A DNA stretch of 64,000 bases from Ampelomyces quisqualis. Its lineage: Eukaryota > Ascomycota > Dothideomycetes > Pleosporales > Phaeosphaeriaceae. How positions within the stretch are numbered: the first letter of the stretch is position 1; each line of letters opens with the position of its first letter. The DNA is taken from contig JAGTXZ010000002.1 of the NCBI GenBank assembly GCA_018398575.1, positions 622,501-686,500 of the forward strand, given 5' to 3'. The notes below the pieces were generated by a model. The model saw nothing but the letters and a program-made list of their open reading frames with translations, was not told the DNA's origin and searched no databases. Below are positions 22,641-33,852 of this stretch, in pieces. The position numbers and the translations under genes are program-made.

Positions 22641-25204
22641 TTGGTGCGGTGCATTAAGTCTTGCGGTAATTTTCGTTCCCAGTGAGAGGTATTCGCTGCA
22701 TAGACAAGATGGGCGTGAGCAAAGTGGAAGACTACTCCGTAAGAGCTCGTGGATTAAAATTCATGACGCCCGGGCGATGGCGGAAACCGCGTTTCTTTTA
22801 TGATCGCTGCTCAACAGATTGCAGCGATGATGGATCTCGATTTGAATGTCGCTCATGGTACGCAGTAGCATTTCGTTCACATATCATATTCGTTATATTT
22901 GTCACACTCCTTCGCACCAGGCGGTGCACAGCACGAATTCCAGAAACGTCGAGCATTCTCATGTCGGCTATATCACCATTGTTCTGGACAGTTTGTGAGC
23001 TACACAGTATACCCCAAAGTCTTTGTCTCGTGGTCTTAGAATATAATAGAAGTCAAGATGTGCCCACCTAAGTTATGGTCGTGTCAAAGTCGAGAATATC
23101 TACAGGATGCAACATAGATATTGTCACGGGTATCCTAGTATTGAATTTAAGCAGCAACACATCCTAGTTGCCACTACCCAGCTGTATCTTGCAGATACAC
23201 GATACCTCTAGACTTCAAAGCGCCAGGAATCAATTAGGCTCGAGCTCTGTGAGATTATTACGAACCCATGACGCATTTGCCCAACTCTATCCTCGCACCT
23301 AGTTAAGTCTATTGTCTTCAATCGTTTCGAAACCCTATTTTAATACCGCGCTTGCAACTCGACATGCGCTCCTTCTTTGCTTTGATTGCCGTGCTCATAA
23401 CGATCAGGGCAATAACGACTACAAGTAGAGGTGCAAATTGGCACGCCATCTCTTTGATAAGACATTAGCATATTATCAACAATAAAACAACTAAGGCTAT
23501 ATTTGGCCGCAAACAGCATTACACCTCCTCTGGCGTCTACTCTTCTCAGTAGTCCAGTGGGTAGGAACCACACCTTAAAGTGTAAGGGATATTCTCCTGC
23601 TTTATTTGACCTCAACAGTCGTTGTAACTGTTTATTACAAAATTGCAATACCCTTCTAAAACACTATGCACGAAAGTACTTACATAAGATTCCATAACAT
23701 GTCTCGGTCGACATTATGGCTGGTGGTCACTAGTTCAACCACTTGGTTTATTATGGTACTTCCATACCTACCAGTAGTCCGGCGAATAAGCTTAGTAGAT
23801 CGGCTCTTAGAGGCTACTAAAAGCAGCTCAAGTGGGCTGAATAAAGTTGCTTCTGACATTAACCACAATTCTACACCGGTCTTCAGTAATACGAGTTCGT
23901 TCGCTCCTACCAAATTTACGCCCAGAGAGACCTCTTTAACACAATCGACAAAATTCCTCTCCAGCCCGAGCCAAGTCGAGTCTCGGTGTTTTTCCTTATC
24001 TGCTACGATCTCTGCGATCATAGATATATTCCCTAACGCATGTTCGATAAAGTCAATCGCTACACCATCTAGTACTGTGCCTGCACCAGTGCAGCAAGAG
24101 CTAGGAACTTCATAGGCTTATGTTTCGCCTTCCTCACGAGCGTTTTATTAGGAGACACCACAACTCTCCGAGCGCTGTCTGTTAGTGCGCTCACAACGCC
24201 TATAATCATAGCGACAACGGCCTCAGCTACCAGCACGGTATCATTAGATTCGACTAGTTTTGCAATTTCATCTAGAGTCACAATAGCAAGTAGGACTCGT
24301 GATCGAGGACTGGTAAAGGCAACCAGAACCAGCGAAGTACACCCCAATCTCAAACAGCTTCAACAAGTTCGTCGTTGATCCAGGGAAAATTGTCCCTTGG
24401 TCGCCCAAAGATAACAACGATAGCACATCAGGGGTTTGTAAGTGCTCCAGTAGGTAGTGGTTTTCTATTTATTGGATCAATCTTCAAAACGTTTTCTTGC
24501 ATTGCAAATATGGCTTGCTAACATTAGGAACACATTCGCAAAAACCATAAAAGGTACTCTCAGCATACAAGAAGCCATATGACTGTCTGAATTCCAAGTC
24601 ACAGACTGACTAGGCGCGATTAAAATCTAGCCAAGCCAAATCCTACTGCACGACCTACCAACAACAGGTTGCCATCGACAACAGCAAAATTTTCGCGAAA
24701 CGACACTTCATTCAACATCACTACTTTCTTCGCCTAAGCTGTCTATTTTGTCTCTAAAGAGTAATCACTCTAGTGAATCACAATCGTTATCCAAGGTGTC
24801 ATCGACAAGCTCGTCATTAAAGGTGTGCCCCTCGCCGAAAGCGTCAGGTCTTCCGTATCTAGGAGATTTTATGCTAAGAATACTGAATGTTCGCCAGGTA
24901 AACTTTGCAGCGTCGATTGCAAAGCGGGTTTGATAGAGAATGATTTCAAATCCTCGGGGTCAGCATCCGTAGGTAAGTCGGCAGAATGTCAGCTTCCAAG
25001 CGTAGAATAAAGCTAGTGGGGGCATACCTACCCACTGCTACCGTAGTATCTACCGGTATCTCGGCCAACGTGACTCTTGACACCGGTGCCAATTTCAGAA
25101 GAGCACTCAGACAGCCTTCGGCAACAGATTTGTCTGGCATGTTCGACTTCATGCGCTTGTAGTTTCAGAGGGTGGGGCTCTACTAAGAAGTTACAAGTAG
25201 ACAG
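22641..25204. other. Decayed, low-GC stretch without a supported gene
   Basis: No intact gene is visible in 2.6 kb. Short Ser/Thr-rich open stretches on the + strand (for example 23503-23697, 23666-24115 and 24748-24933) resemble worn pieces of a secreted Ser/Thr-rich protein. They might belong to the same dead gene as the segment at 25.2-25.8 kb, but frames do not connect. Hydrophobic minus-strand stretches over the same DNA (23680-24353) are equally unproven. Confidence 0.45.
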
Positions 25205-25830
25205 AGAGCTCCGAGCGTTCGTCCCCCATACGACACTTAATGGTTTGGCTACGCCTGCTGCCATATTTCAGAAGCTAGAAGATCGCGAATTGATCATGGG
25301 CCTGCTCGATATGTATGGTTATACCTCTGTTCTCATCGTCTAAGTACGATGTATGGTGGTCTCACTTTTGGGACATCCCAGATTCTCTGGACCTGGACAA
25401 TGTCGGGCACTATGTGCTATCTGCACGGTTTGAAAGAGACGTACTCGATTCGTTGGAAATGGTGGGTTCATGTAAAATGGATCAACCATCATCCAATTGG
25501 ACCGGAGTCTGGTGCCAGACGGGCTATGTAGGTGCTTTTCTGAGTGGCTCAAGAACTCAAGTTGTCATCTTCAGCCCACTTGTGCGTTTCATGTCGAATG
25601 ACCCGCAGTAACATTACAAATTATCAGAATTCGTGAAGTGCTCAGGGACGTGATGTTCAAGGACGTTTTCGATTACAGTGACAAGGAAATTACAGTGCCC
25701 CTATACGGCAGGGCAAGCTTTGAGAATCTAGGAAAAGGTCGAGCTGCCACACCCGTGCACTAGAGTGGTAAGCCTCCACTGTTCACAACTTTAATGGCAA
25801 GCCCATGCTCCAGTACGATCCATAACACGT
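25205..25830 (+). pseudogene. Decayed segment of a fungal secreted-type protein
   Basis: One frame reads ATPAAIFQKLEDRELIMG then GYTSVLIV and stops at 25340-25342. In the next frame the text goes on as YDVWWSHFWDIPDSL, with FERDVLDSLEM further down. A short GKPMLQYDP block lies near 25800. This series recalls a region common in Pezizomycotina secreted proteins of unknown role, where a GLYGCTSV-like strand precedes a W.SHFWE motif. The frame change falls exactly between these two motifs, so the copy is broken. The family recall is from memory and moderate in certainty; no catalytic residues can be assigned. Confidence 0.42.
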
Positions 25831-27646
25831 CGCTGCAGTAAGTACACGCAAAGGCCTGGTCATGTTAGGGGTCTGGGCTGAGGCTACTCCCACGCCCATT
25901 TTTCGAAATAGAAATACTATTGATCACATTCTCTTATCAATACAGGACACCTGGAGCGCAAAGATTAGCTGCAAATTTCAAGGATGACGTATTGGAGCCG
26001 TGCCCATGTCTTCCTGAGACATGCGCCAAATCGATCAAGGATATTACCATGATCGGAGTACCCCAGACTGCGACGGATACAATGTGTTGAATAGCACTAC
26101 AGTGATGAGAATGAGACGATCTGATGATTGTTTACGTGGGGAACCTCCCCTATTATATAGGGAAGGTGAGACAGGAGCGTGCGATTGTCTAAGACAAACT
26201 TTAAGACAAGCGCACGTGCAGGTACAGGCTGTTTGTGTATGAGATGGAAGCTGGTAGAATCCACACAATGACGATTTTGTGTGAGCACAACTTCGATTAC
26301 ACCAACTTTGAAGACATCGAACATCGAACATCTCAATGTCTCAAACAGCGAGCTTAGCATTTGTATCTAGAAATTTGATGCCAGTGACCCACACCTTTCC
26401 ACCACGGTTGTTAGTGGCGGGATGTTTTTTTCTAGTGATCCATGGAGCAGCGTTTCGAAAGCAATAACAGAAGCATATTGGTCATAGCGCTGGCACACTG
26501 GACCATGAGCAGCATTACAAGCATATCTTCTTCCGGACTTGCAATGCTACAGCACGGATCGAATATGGAGTTTCCATGAAGGATCTCCTATTTTGGCTTA
26601 GTGCCTTGGCAGTGCCTGCCTGTAGATAGCTTGAGCCGCCTCACTCATGAGACTCTCAACTCTAACTAATACGATCACGATACAACACGCTTTTGCTGTC
26701 TTTTGGGCCTCGGCCGTAGCATGCAACGGCCATACCAAACTCAGCTGTACCTACAGGTTCACAGCCTTGGTTCAACCGCTTGCCTAAATGTGCGTTCGTT
26801 GTGGCGCTATAAAACAAACAAGGCTGTATAGAAGACTAATGTAACTGCCGGGGCACTAAAGCCCCCTCTGATCACAGGCATTATCAAAGACAAGTTGTCG
26901 CTGCACTGTCGCTACTATACTCAACCTAGCTGGAATAGATGTCCAGCGGATCCCACAACACCGCCCATTTCAACAGCAACCACCTCTACAACCTAGCCAT
27001 TTGCAACGCCAATACCTACTATGCTGACTATGCAGGCACAAGGTACATGCCGCATCCATCTCCACGAGCTCAAGAATGAAAATGACATCGAAACTCACCT
27101 CAACGTCTTCGACATCAATAACGAAGACGTCCATGCTGGTCAAGCGACCGTACCATTCGGTGGCACAGTGCGTACCAAAAGGAAAGAACCTGCCGCTCGA
27201 CTACGACATGTTGGCCCACATGTATGAGAACTTTGGTAAAGATATGCCCATGGACACACGGAACACAATCATCAAGTTCGGGTCAAACGATGCAAGTAAA
27301 TTTCGCACAGAAAGATGATACGGAAACTTCGTATTGTGATGTGGGAAAATAGGATCAGCCAAATTTCTGGCATTGCCTTTGGGTGAATAATATGCGTGTT
27401 GTGAGTTTAGCGTGAGATGAGTATACAGGAACCGTGCTGACTTGAATAGAATCGCCAGGCAGACTGCATTTGTATCGCGAAGGGTCTTGGGGACGCGCAA
27501 AGGTCTGTTTCATATGTTATGTGAGTCAATGCTTCGCAAGGACATGATCAGCGTTGGGAAAGATGCCAAGGCCAGATGGTGCAGCACAAATGAGCCCAGA
27601 AGACAAGATGCGCTTTGGCTTTGTCTCGTAGCGAGGATGGTATAAC
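25831..27646. other. Intergenic or decayed stretch
   Basis: No gene can be supported across 1.8 kb. Around 26940-27320 short coding-like pieces occur on the + strand (for example NLAICNANTYYADYAGTRY and LPLDYDMLAHMYENFGKDM). They lie in different frames, with stops between them, and I do not recognise them. They may be further remnants of a dead gene. Confidence 0.45.
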
Positions 27647-29740
27647 TCACAGATACTCCTCTTCAACCTCTGGCTTTGTCACCCCCTTCAACGAAAACGA
27701 ACAGTGCATCTCCCCCTCATACATCCTACATTTCACCGCACCCCATCTCAGCGGTCTATAATGCGCCCCTTGATAATTTAGCGCCGAATGGCACGCCGCG
27801 CCAATAACAATACTTCAGCTCGCCGCGAAATGTATCTTGACCCTGATATTCTTCCGGCTAATCAACCCCACTGTGCCAACTAGTATAAGGAAACACAACA
27901 TTATGGCGATCCAAGAAGTGCCAGAAAAGCCATATGCTGACCTTGACCTCGACTCGCTCTTGCTACTCAACCCGAGATTACCTGCACTATTGTACGTATT
28001 GATGCACCCAAGGAAGATTCATTGAGAGAATAGCCAGTGCAAGCCACCACTCACTATTGTCAGTCGTAAAGACCAGCGATATGAGAGTTGGAGAAAGTAA
28101 GTGTCACGCTGCTGGCCGACTGGTCTCGTGACGCGGAGACCTTTACGAGACGTTGCAAGGCTGTTCCATTCCGCAGCGCTGGCCATGGCGGTGCATTTGC
28201 TATTGATGACGAGGTAGCAGAATGACAGAACGAGCTGGCCCGCATTAGCTATCCCTGCGCTGATGAGTGTTTTTTGAGCCGAAGAATTTGCTTCTCGAAA
28301 GGTAGTGTCGGTCGTGCTTGCTGTGCTGAGATACACTGCTGTGAGTATGAAGACGGCAAAGAGGATGCCGAATACTATGAAACTACGCCAGGTCAGTGAG
28401 CTTTAGCGAACTTGGAATATGTCTCCTCTTACATAAAATAAGACCCAACTTCTCGATCTCGGTTCGCAGCATGTGAGTAAGTACTGTGCTGTTTTGTCCA
28501 TGTCTTTCCTAACTTTGTCCCTGATTGCAACAGCTGATCGTTATGCCTTCATCTGATAGGCGCATCGGCCACTTCGCGTACAATCTCCTGCTTTGACAGG
28601 GTACACATGCGCTCTATATTCGGGTCGGGGCGCTCGAGAAAGGATGATGTGCCATCACCTAACGTGACTATGTAGCCTTTGCGCTCCGTAAGATGATCAA
28701 AAGCATAGTGAGAAGCTTGAAACTATTGCAAACAATGACGATGATTTTGACGAGCCGTAAATTATGTCCCTTCTAATCCATGCTCTTTGATTGAGCATTA
28801 GTGTTAGTGATATGCTGCACAAACCGCGGCGTACCAAGCTCATGTATAAGCGGAGCTTTCCATGCTCCAATCAACCTGATTTTGACTCCATGCTTTGGTA
28901 GTTTCCGTCGAAACACTTGTTCAATCTTGGGGCCAGCCTGTAAGTGTGTCGTTATCACTCTCTGATCGAAACTCGGTAACCGCTAGATAAAGGGTTCCGT
29001 AGCTGACAAGATTCGTATCGTAGATCCCTATCCAACTACTGCCATCTATTATGTTGTAAGCTGGAACTACACTGTCACTGTTTGGTGCATTTGAGCTAAC
29101 GAACATCTCATCAAATTCAGACGACCAGGCTTGAACGGTGTGGATATTGTATTTGTTGTTAGCGCCGATATAGAACACAGCGGAGTTGTAGCTTTTCGAG
29201 GATTAATTAAAACGCTCATGTCCCAAATCGTAGACTTACAAAAGATGCACAAGAATTGACGAGATACCTGTGGTCAAGAACAGAAAAAGCCGCCTCTTGG
29301 GGATACGGCCAAGATTGCGCATGCTCAGGACCCTGATGTCCACGTGCTGGAGTTTTGCGTGAGCCTTGTTGATTTCTTTCTGAGCTGGCGAACTAACAAC
29401 TTGCATTGTGTAATTTCTCGCTGCCAGTAGCAGCGTACTCAATGCGTTGACCGCGATGTGAATCGTACTGCTCCACCCCGACATTTCATCTGCCATTCCT
29501 GACATAGGCACAGAGTAGCCTTTCTCGAAGCCACAGCCAAGTGTGGCGCACACAACGAGGACCGTGATGTTGAATGCAAGGACAATGGATGACATGCAAC
29601 AAACAATGATAATGCCCATAGGCTAGCCACGGAACCGCGTTCTGGCCATGGATCGGGAGATGCTGTTTGTCCAGCCATATGAATGGACAACGTGCGGTCT
29701 TCCGGGAAGCTGCAAGACACTTTCGGCCGCATTGCTGATA
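27647..29740 (-). pseudogene. Pseudogene of a DUF6536-type multi-pass membrane protein
   Basis: The N-terminal part contains membrane segment text MGIIIVCCMSSIVLAF. It then has the block NALSTLLLAARNYTMQ, the SPAQKEINKAHAK block and LSMRNLGRI. An intron-like gap (GTAAGT at about 29241) leads to YNSAVFYIGANN, which is the order of fungal DUF6536 proteins. Further on are VTLGDGTSSFLERPDPN, the C-terminal helices KGLRVTRP and TYFLQLSYRWSL, SGGLHWLFSQ, and finally AACHSA and RPLRWGAVK, ending at 27647. Lesions include a TAG at 29623-29625 where a Trp is expected just before the first helix, a frame change just before VTLGDGT, and a TGA before IGAACH. DUF6536 proteins are membrane proteins of unknown function. 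Too many lesions exist for an active gene. Confidence 0.75.
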
Positions 29741-30956
29741 GACTTGAGCCACATCACTGGCCAGCTTTGTTGGAGCACTGTGGAATTATTGCGTTATTTG
29801 TGTAGATCTAATTTGCTGAAAGCGCATAAGGACTCTGTTTCAGCATCCTGCAACCCCTGCTAAGGCTCTCATCGGAGACTACTGACCGTAGTATGCAACC
29901 CTGTTCCTCGCACTCACGCCTAATCACGTGAGTACTTGAGATCAAACAGAGCACACCACACATGGAAATACCCACCAAGCCCTCCTCCTCTCTACAACCC
30001 AACTCTTTCCAAACAAGATCTAAATCCCCACCTACGTTCCCATCTCCATCTTCCAGGCGCCCGCGTCTGATCTTGCCCCAGTATCCTTCCTCCAGCCCGC
30101 ATCGTCCGCCCCAAGATATCCTTGGCACGCCGCGCCAAACTTGTCCAGCCTTGATGCACCGCAAATCGAATTTACCTAAAACTTCTCACGCCACATATTT
30201 CACCGCGGCAGTGTGTTGTTGAGCAGCGTGGGCGCAGAGTCGATTCGGGACGCGCTTCTGGCTTGCGCGTCCATGGGATTTACTGCTGGCGCAGGCGTGG
30301 TTGAGTCTTGAGAGGTGTTTGCGTAGTGCTACGTGACTTGTGATACATAGTCAGGGGGGTAGAATTTCGGGCAGACTTGCCAACGGTACGCGTGCGTGGA
30401 TGGTCCACAAGGCGAAACACGACAGATGGACAGATTTTTTGCTCTGGATGCATCTTTTTTGTAATGCATGACATTGGATAGCCGCGACGATCACATCTTC
30501 ATCTCAATTGATCCCTGCTGAGGAGATTTCCCCATTCGACTGACGATCACAATTAGCATGCGAGAATTGGATTTCAGTACGGAGTTTCGGAGTAACACAT
30601 GGATAAATTGGGTATCTGACTGTGGGGCCAACAGAACTACCGGGATGCAGTGCTGCAGAGGGGGGATTCGTTTCATACATATGGACTTTCATGCCACCCC
30701 GTTGTTTACCCGTAGACTAGTCAATGCAGTAGCGTAAAAGTATTGACAGGGAAGATTCAAGGCCTCCACAACATTAGCCAGCGGTTTGAGTCAGTCGCAC
30801 ACACGTGGAAAGACGTCTAAATATGGAAGGAGACCAGGATATGATCATGCAGACGCTCGAGATCGAATTAGAGGCTCATATGGAGCCTGCGACTGCAAAA
30901 CGCGATGCTCTGAGAGAACTGTGGAAAAGGATATCACACGCTCCAAAATAGCAGCT
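29741..30956. other. Intergenic region before the subtilisin gene's 3' end
   Basis: About 1.2 kb with no supported gene. It closes the decayed zone. The 3' untranslated region of the minus-strand protease should lie at its right end. A minus-strand open stretch at 29808-30164 is Gly/Arg-rich and was not recognised. Confidence 0.5.
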
Positions 30957-32366
30957 CTAGAAACGGAGGGGGGAGTCAAGGGAGTGAAGTTGGAAGCGCT
31001 CGTCGATGACGACGTCATTTGCGCCCTTGATGGCGGCGAGAGCGCGGGCAGCGGGCGAGCCGTTGCGGTCGGGGACGACGTAGTTTTTAATGAGACGGCG
31101 GGTGACGGCACCGTTAGCGCTGTTGCTGAGCATCAGGTTTGCGCTTCCGCCAAGCGCACCAACGATCTGACCCTGGCGAGCAGTTTGAAGAAGCTTAGCC
31201 TTAAGGGCAGCAGGGTTCTGGCCGAGGCCGGCGGGGTCTTGTTCCATAAGGTAGGCCATGACTCCAGTGGCGTGGGGGCAAGCCATGGAGGTTCCGGAAA
31301 GGAAGTTGATCACGTTGTCGCCGGTTGACCATGCGCTGAGAATCTGTTCGCCAGGAGCGTAGATGTCGACGCAGTTTCCAATGTTGGAGAACATGGAGAC
31401 CTGGTTGAGAATGTTGACTGAGCCGACAGTGACGACGGAGGAGTTGGCACCCCCAAGGTGAGCAGGTGTAGAGCTACAAGCATCGACACCATCATTGCCG
31501 GCGGCGACCGAAACGTGAATGCCAGCCTGGGAAGCGCCAGCAATGACCTCGTCAACAGATTGGGCTTTTCCTTTCAGACCCCAGGACATGCTCATGACAG
31601 AGCCAACAAATCCGGGCTGAGTCTTGCGTATCTCGTGGTTGGTGATGACCCAATCCATACCCTTGATGGTGTTGGCCGACGAGCCAGAGCCGTCGTCGCC
31701 GAGGACCTTGACAGCGATGACGTTGGCGCCCTGCGCAACGCCAAATTTGGCGCCTGCAGCAGTACCAGCGCAGTGAGTGCCATGGCCATCACCGTCAACA
31801 TCAGATCCATTAAGATTGAAACCTTGGGAAGCACGACCATTGAAGACAGCATGTGTAGTTCGGACACCGGTGTCAAGCACGTAGATGTCAACGCCTGCAC
31901 CAAGATCCTTGTCCTCAAAGCTGTAAGTGAAATCTTGGCTTTGAGGGGAACCCGATGCACCAGCGTCGTTGGAGAGACGCTGCAGACCCCATGGTGCGCC
32001 AGTCTCGGTAGAGAGGACATAGGACTGGATATCGGCCTTTTCTTCCACAACGTTGATCTCTGCGAATTTCGCGATGGTTTTTGCGTGATCTTCGCACATG
32101 TTCACGATGACGACTTTCGTGTAGTTGTTTGTGGACTCGTATACGATAGTATCGTTGGTTTTTTGCATCTCCATAAGGTCTAGTAGTTCATCCACTGGTC
32201 TTGGCACCTCCTCGCCCCGCTGGAAGGTGATGATGTATTCCTTGAGCTCCTTGGAGTGGTTTCCGGGCAGTTTGATATCGTTGATGAAGCCGTCGTTTTG
32301 GGGTGCAGCGAGCGCAGAAGATGCGATGGCCAGAAGGCTGGCGGCGACGGCGAAGAAGATGCTCAT
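30957..32366 (-). CDS. Secreted subtilisin-like serine protease (S8, proteinase K type)
   Basis: This is a single uninterrupted frame of 469 aa. Residues 1-20 are a signal peptide. Residues ~43-118 form an I9-type inhibitor propeptide (YIITFQRG to ADIQSYVLS). The catalytic domain follows with Asp165 (YVLDTGV), His198 (GHGTHCAGT), oxyanion Asn291 (AAGNDG) and Ser360 (SGTSMACPH). It ends near residue 420. About 45 further residues form a tail not needed for the fold. The zymogen would be secreted and self-cleaved. This is the first intact gene to the right of the decayed zone, and it lacks introns. Such proteases serve nutrient scavenging or host-tissue degradation; which applies here cannot be read from sequence. 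Confidence 0.95.
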   Translation of the reverse strand: MSIFFAVAASLLAIASSALAAPQNDGFINDIKLPGNHSKELKEYIITFQRGEEVPRPVDELLDLMEMQKTNDTIVYESTNNYTKVVIVNMCEDHAKTIAKFAEINVVEEKADIQSYVLSTETGAPWGLQRLSNDAGASGSPQSQDFTYSFEDKDLGAGVDIYVLDTGVRTTHAVFNGRASQGFNLNGSDVDGDGHGTHCAGTAAGAKFGVAQGANVIAVKVLGDDGSGSSANTIKGMDWVITNHEIRKTQPGFVGSVMSMSWGLKGKAQSVDEVIAGASQAGIHVSVAAGNDGVDACSSTPAHLGGANSSVVTVGSVNILNQVSMFSNIGNCVDIYAPGEQILSAWSTGDNVINFLSGTSMACPHATGVMAYLMEQDPAGLGQNPAALKAKLLQTARQGQIVGALGGSANLMLSNSANGAVTRRLIKNYVVPDRNGSPAARALAAIKGANDVVIDERFQLHSLDSPLRF

Positions 32367-33852
32367 TTTGATAGTTTAGCTGCGAGTAGATAGGTTTGTT
32401 GACGGATTGAAAGAGCGGAAGTGGCTGTCTTGGCGCAAGGCAGTCACGATGTGTCGGGTGAGCGTAGCGCTGGCTAGTTCACCATGTTAGTGGTTTGCTC
32501 ATGCAGTGTGATGCAACAAATCGTGTATAGTGAGTCCACGGGAGATAAGCGGTAAACGCTACACCGAGCGGCCTTTGAGGTATATACGTGACAAGCTATA
32601 CAACGTTCACGAGGCGGCCCATGCGGAGATAGCAAACGGAAGGTGTGGCTTACATCAACGGGCAGGCGATGAAGGGGCAGTGGAGGCCAAGACGTGCCAG
32701 CACGCGGGGAAGAGGTGAAGGCCGGGGGCGAAGAGAAGCAAAGGGAATCGGAACGAAGCGAAGCGAAGTGAAGAGAAGAGAGGAGAAGAGAAGAGGAGTG
32801 AGTGTGAAGAGCAAGTGGCCTGGCTAAAGAGGCAGGCACACGGGTTTAGCTAAAAGAGTGAGCGAGTGAGTGAGCGTGGGGTGGGGAAGGCAGGGACGCG
32901 AGGATGCAAGAGCCTTGGGAGGTGTATGAGGAACGGGACCCCTGGAGGGAACGTGAGGTACTGATGTACTCCATATCTACTGTGTATATACTCGGTAGCG
33001 CGTCGCAGACTGTGCAGGCGGTGCCACCCAGGCTGAGCAAGCTCCCTGAAGCGGCGCCTGCATGTCACATGTGGAACGCCTTGGCTCCCGCACCGCGCTA
33101 TGCCCCGTTCAGGCATCGCGCCCGGCCGCCAAGTGCACTAGCCTGCTTCACCACGCCCAAGCGGCCCTGGCGCGTGCGGCCAAGCGAGATGCGGCGACAT
33201 TCACTCCCGCGCACCATTGGCCGACGAGCGTCTCGGAGAGATTGACTGTGATGTAGCATCCAACTCTACTGGCGGTCCACGCGCCGAACAACTCAAATCC
33301 CGTTGTGCCGCAGCCAACAGATGTCTGTCGAGTGCCCCAGTCCACCACATGTTACGGATACATGTACTCCGTACGCATACTCCGCCGTCTTTCCACTCCT
33401 ACGCATCGCACTGCTCTACGAGTCGGTGCGCACCACCTGCAACTGTGTTTCATCCTCGGGCTCCATCGGCATATACTGGCCGCGTAAACAACTGTCCCTG
33501 TCGCGCCCTTTGTTTCTGCACCAAAAATCTTTCATCATGCCAATGTTGTTGTGCTAGTCCGACTACGACGCCGCCGCAATGTGGTTGGCTGTTGAGGCGT
33601 GTTCTAAAATCAACCTTCTTGCACCCACTAGCCTTGGGAACATGGAAGGGGGATCCTTCTCAAAAGCTACATTGCCAACCCTGCCTGACCGTCCCTTCAC
33701 CGGGGTTGCCTAAACACCGAATTTTTACAACAAATATACAGATACCAAAGTCCTTCCCTCCCCAGGGACTAGACCGCATTGTCCAGCTTCACTTGTACCC
33801 AATCTCCTGACCATCTACTCCGTGATGCTAAACCACCCCACACGTGCCAACC
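32367..33852. other. Intergenic region between protease and VPS10
   Basis: About 1.5 kb with no supported gene. It holds the protease promoter (left) and the VPS10 3' region (right). A GA-rich tract (about 32720-32810) is low-complexity DNA. One TACGGAGTA word occurs on the minus strand at 33365-33373. Long open stretches here (for example 33217-33810 on +) lack codon bias or recognisable motifs. Confidence 0.55.

Noticed and set aside
23666..24353. Open frames on both strands in the decayed zone
   Set aside because: Both strands stay open over the same DNA, neither has a recognisable domain, and no flanking exons connect, so neither was called a gene.
29808..30164. A 118-codon Gly/Arg-rich minus-strand frame
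   Set aside because: It has no recognisable motif and overlaps a plus-strand Pro/Ser-rich frame; it is probably composition-driven.
30786..31328. Plus-strand open frames over the subtilisin gene (also 31458-32183)
   Set aside because: They are antisense shadows of a highly conserved protease reading frame with the full catalytic triad.
33217..33810. A 197-codon plus-strand open frame between the protease and VPS10
   Set aside because: No signal peptide, domain or codon preference is visible, and frames overlap in the same direction, as expected of random open DNA.
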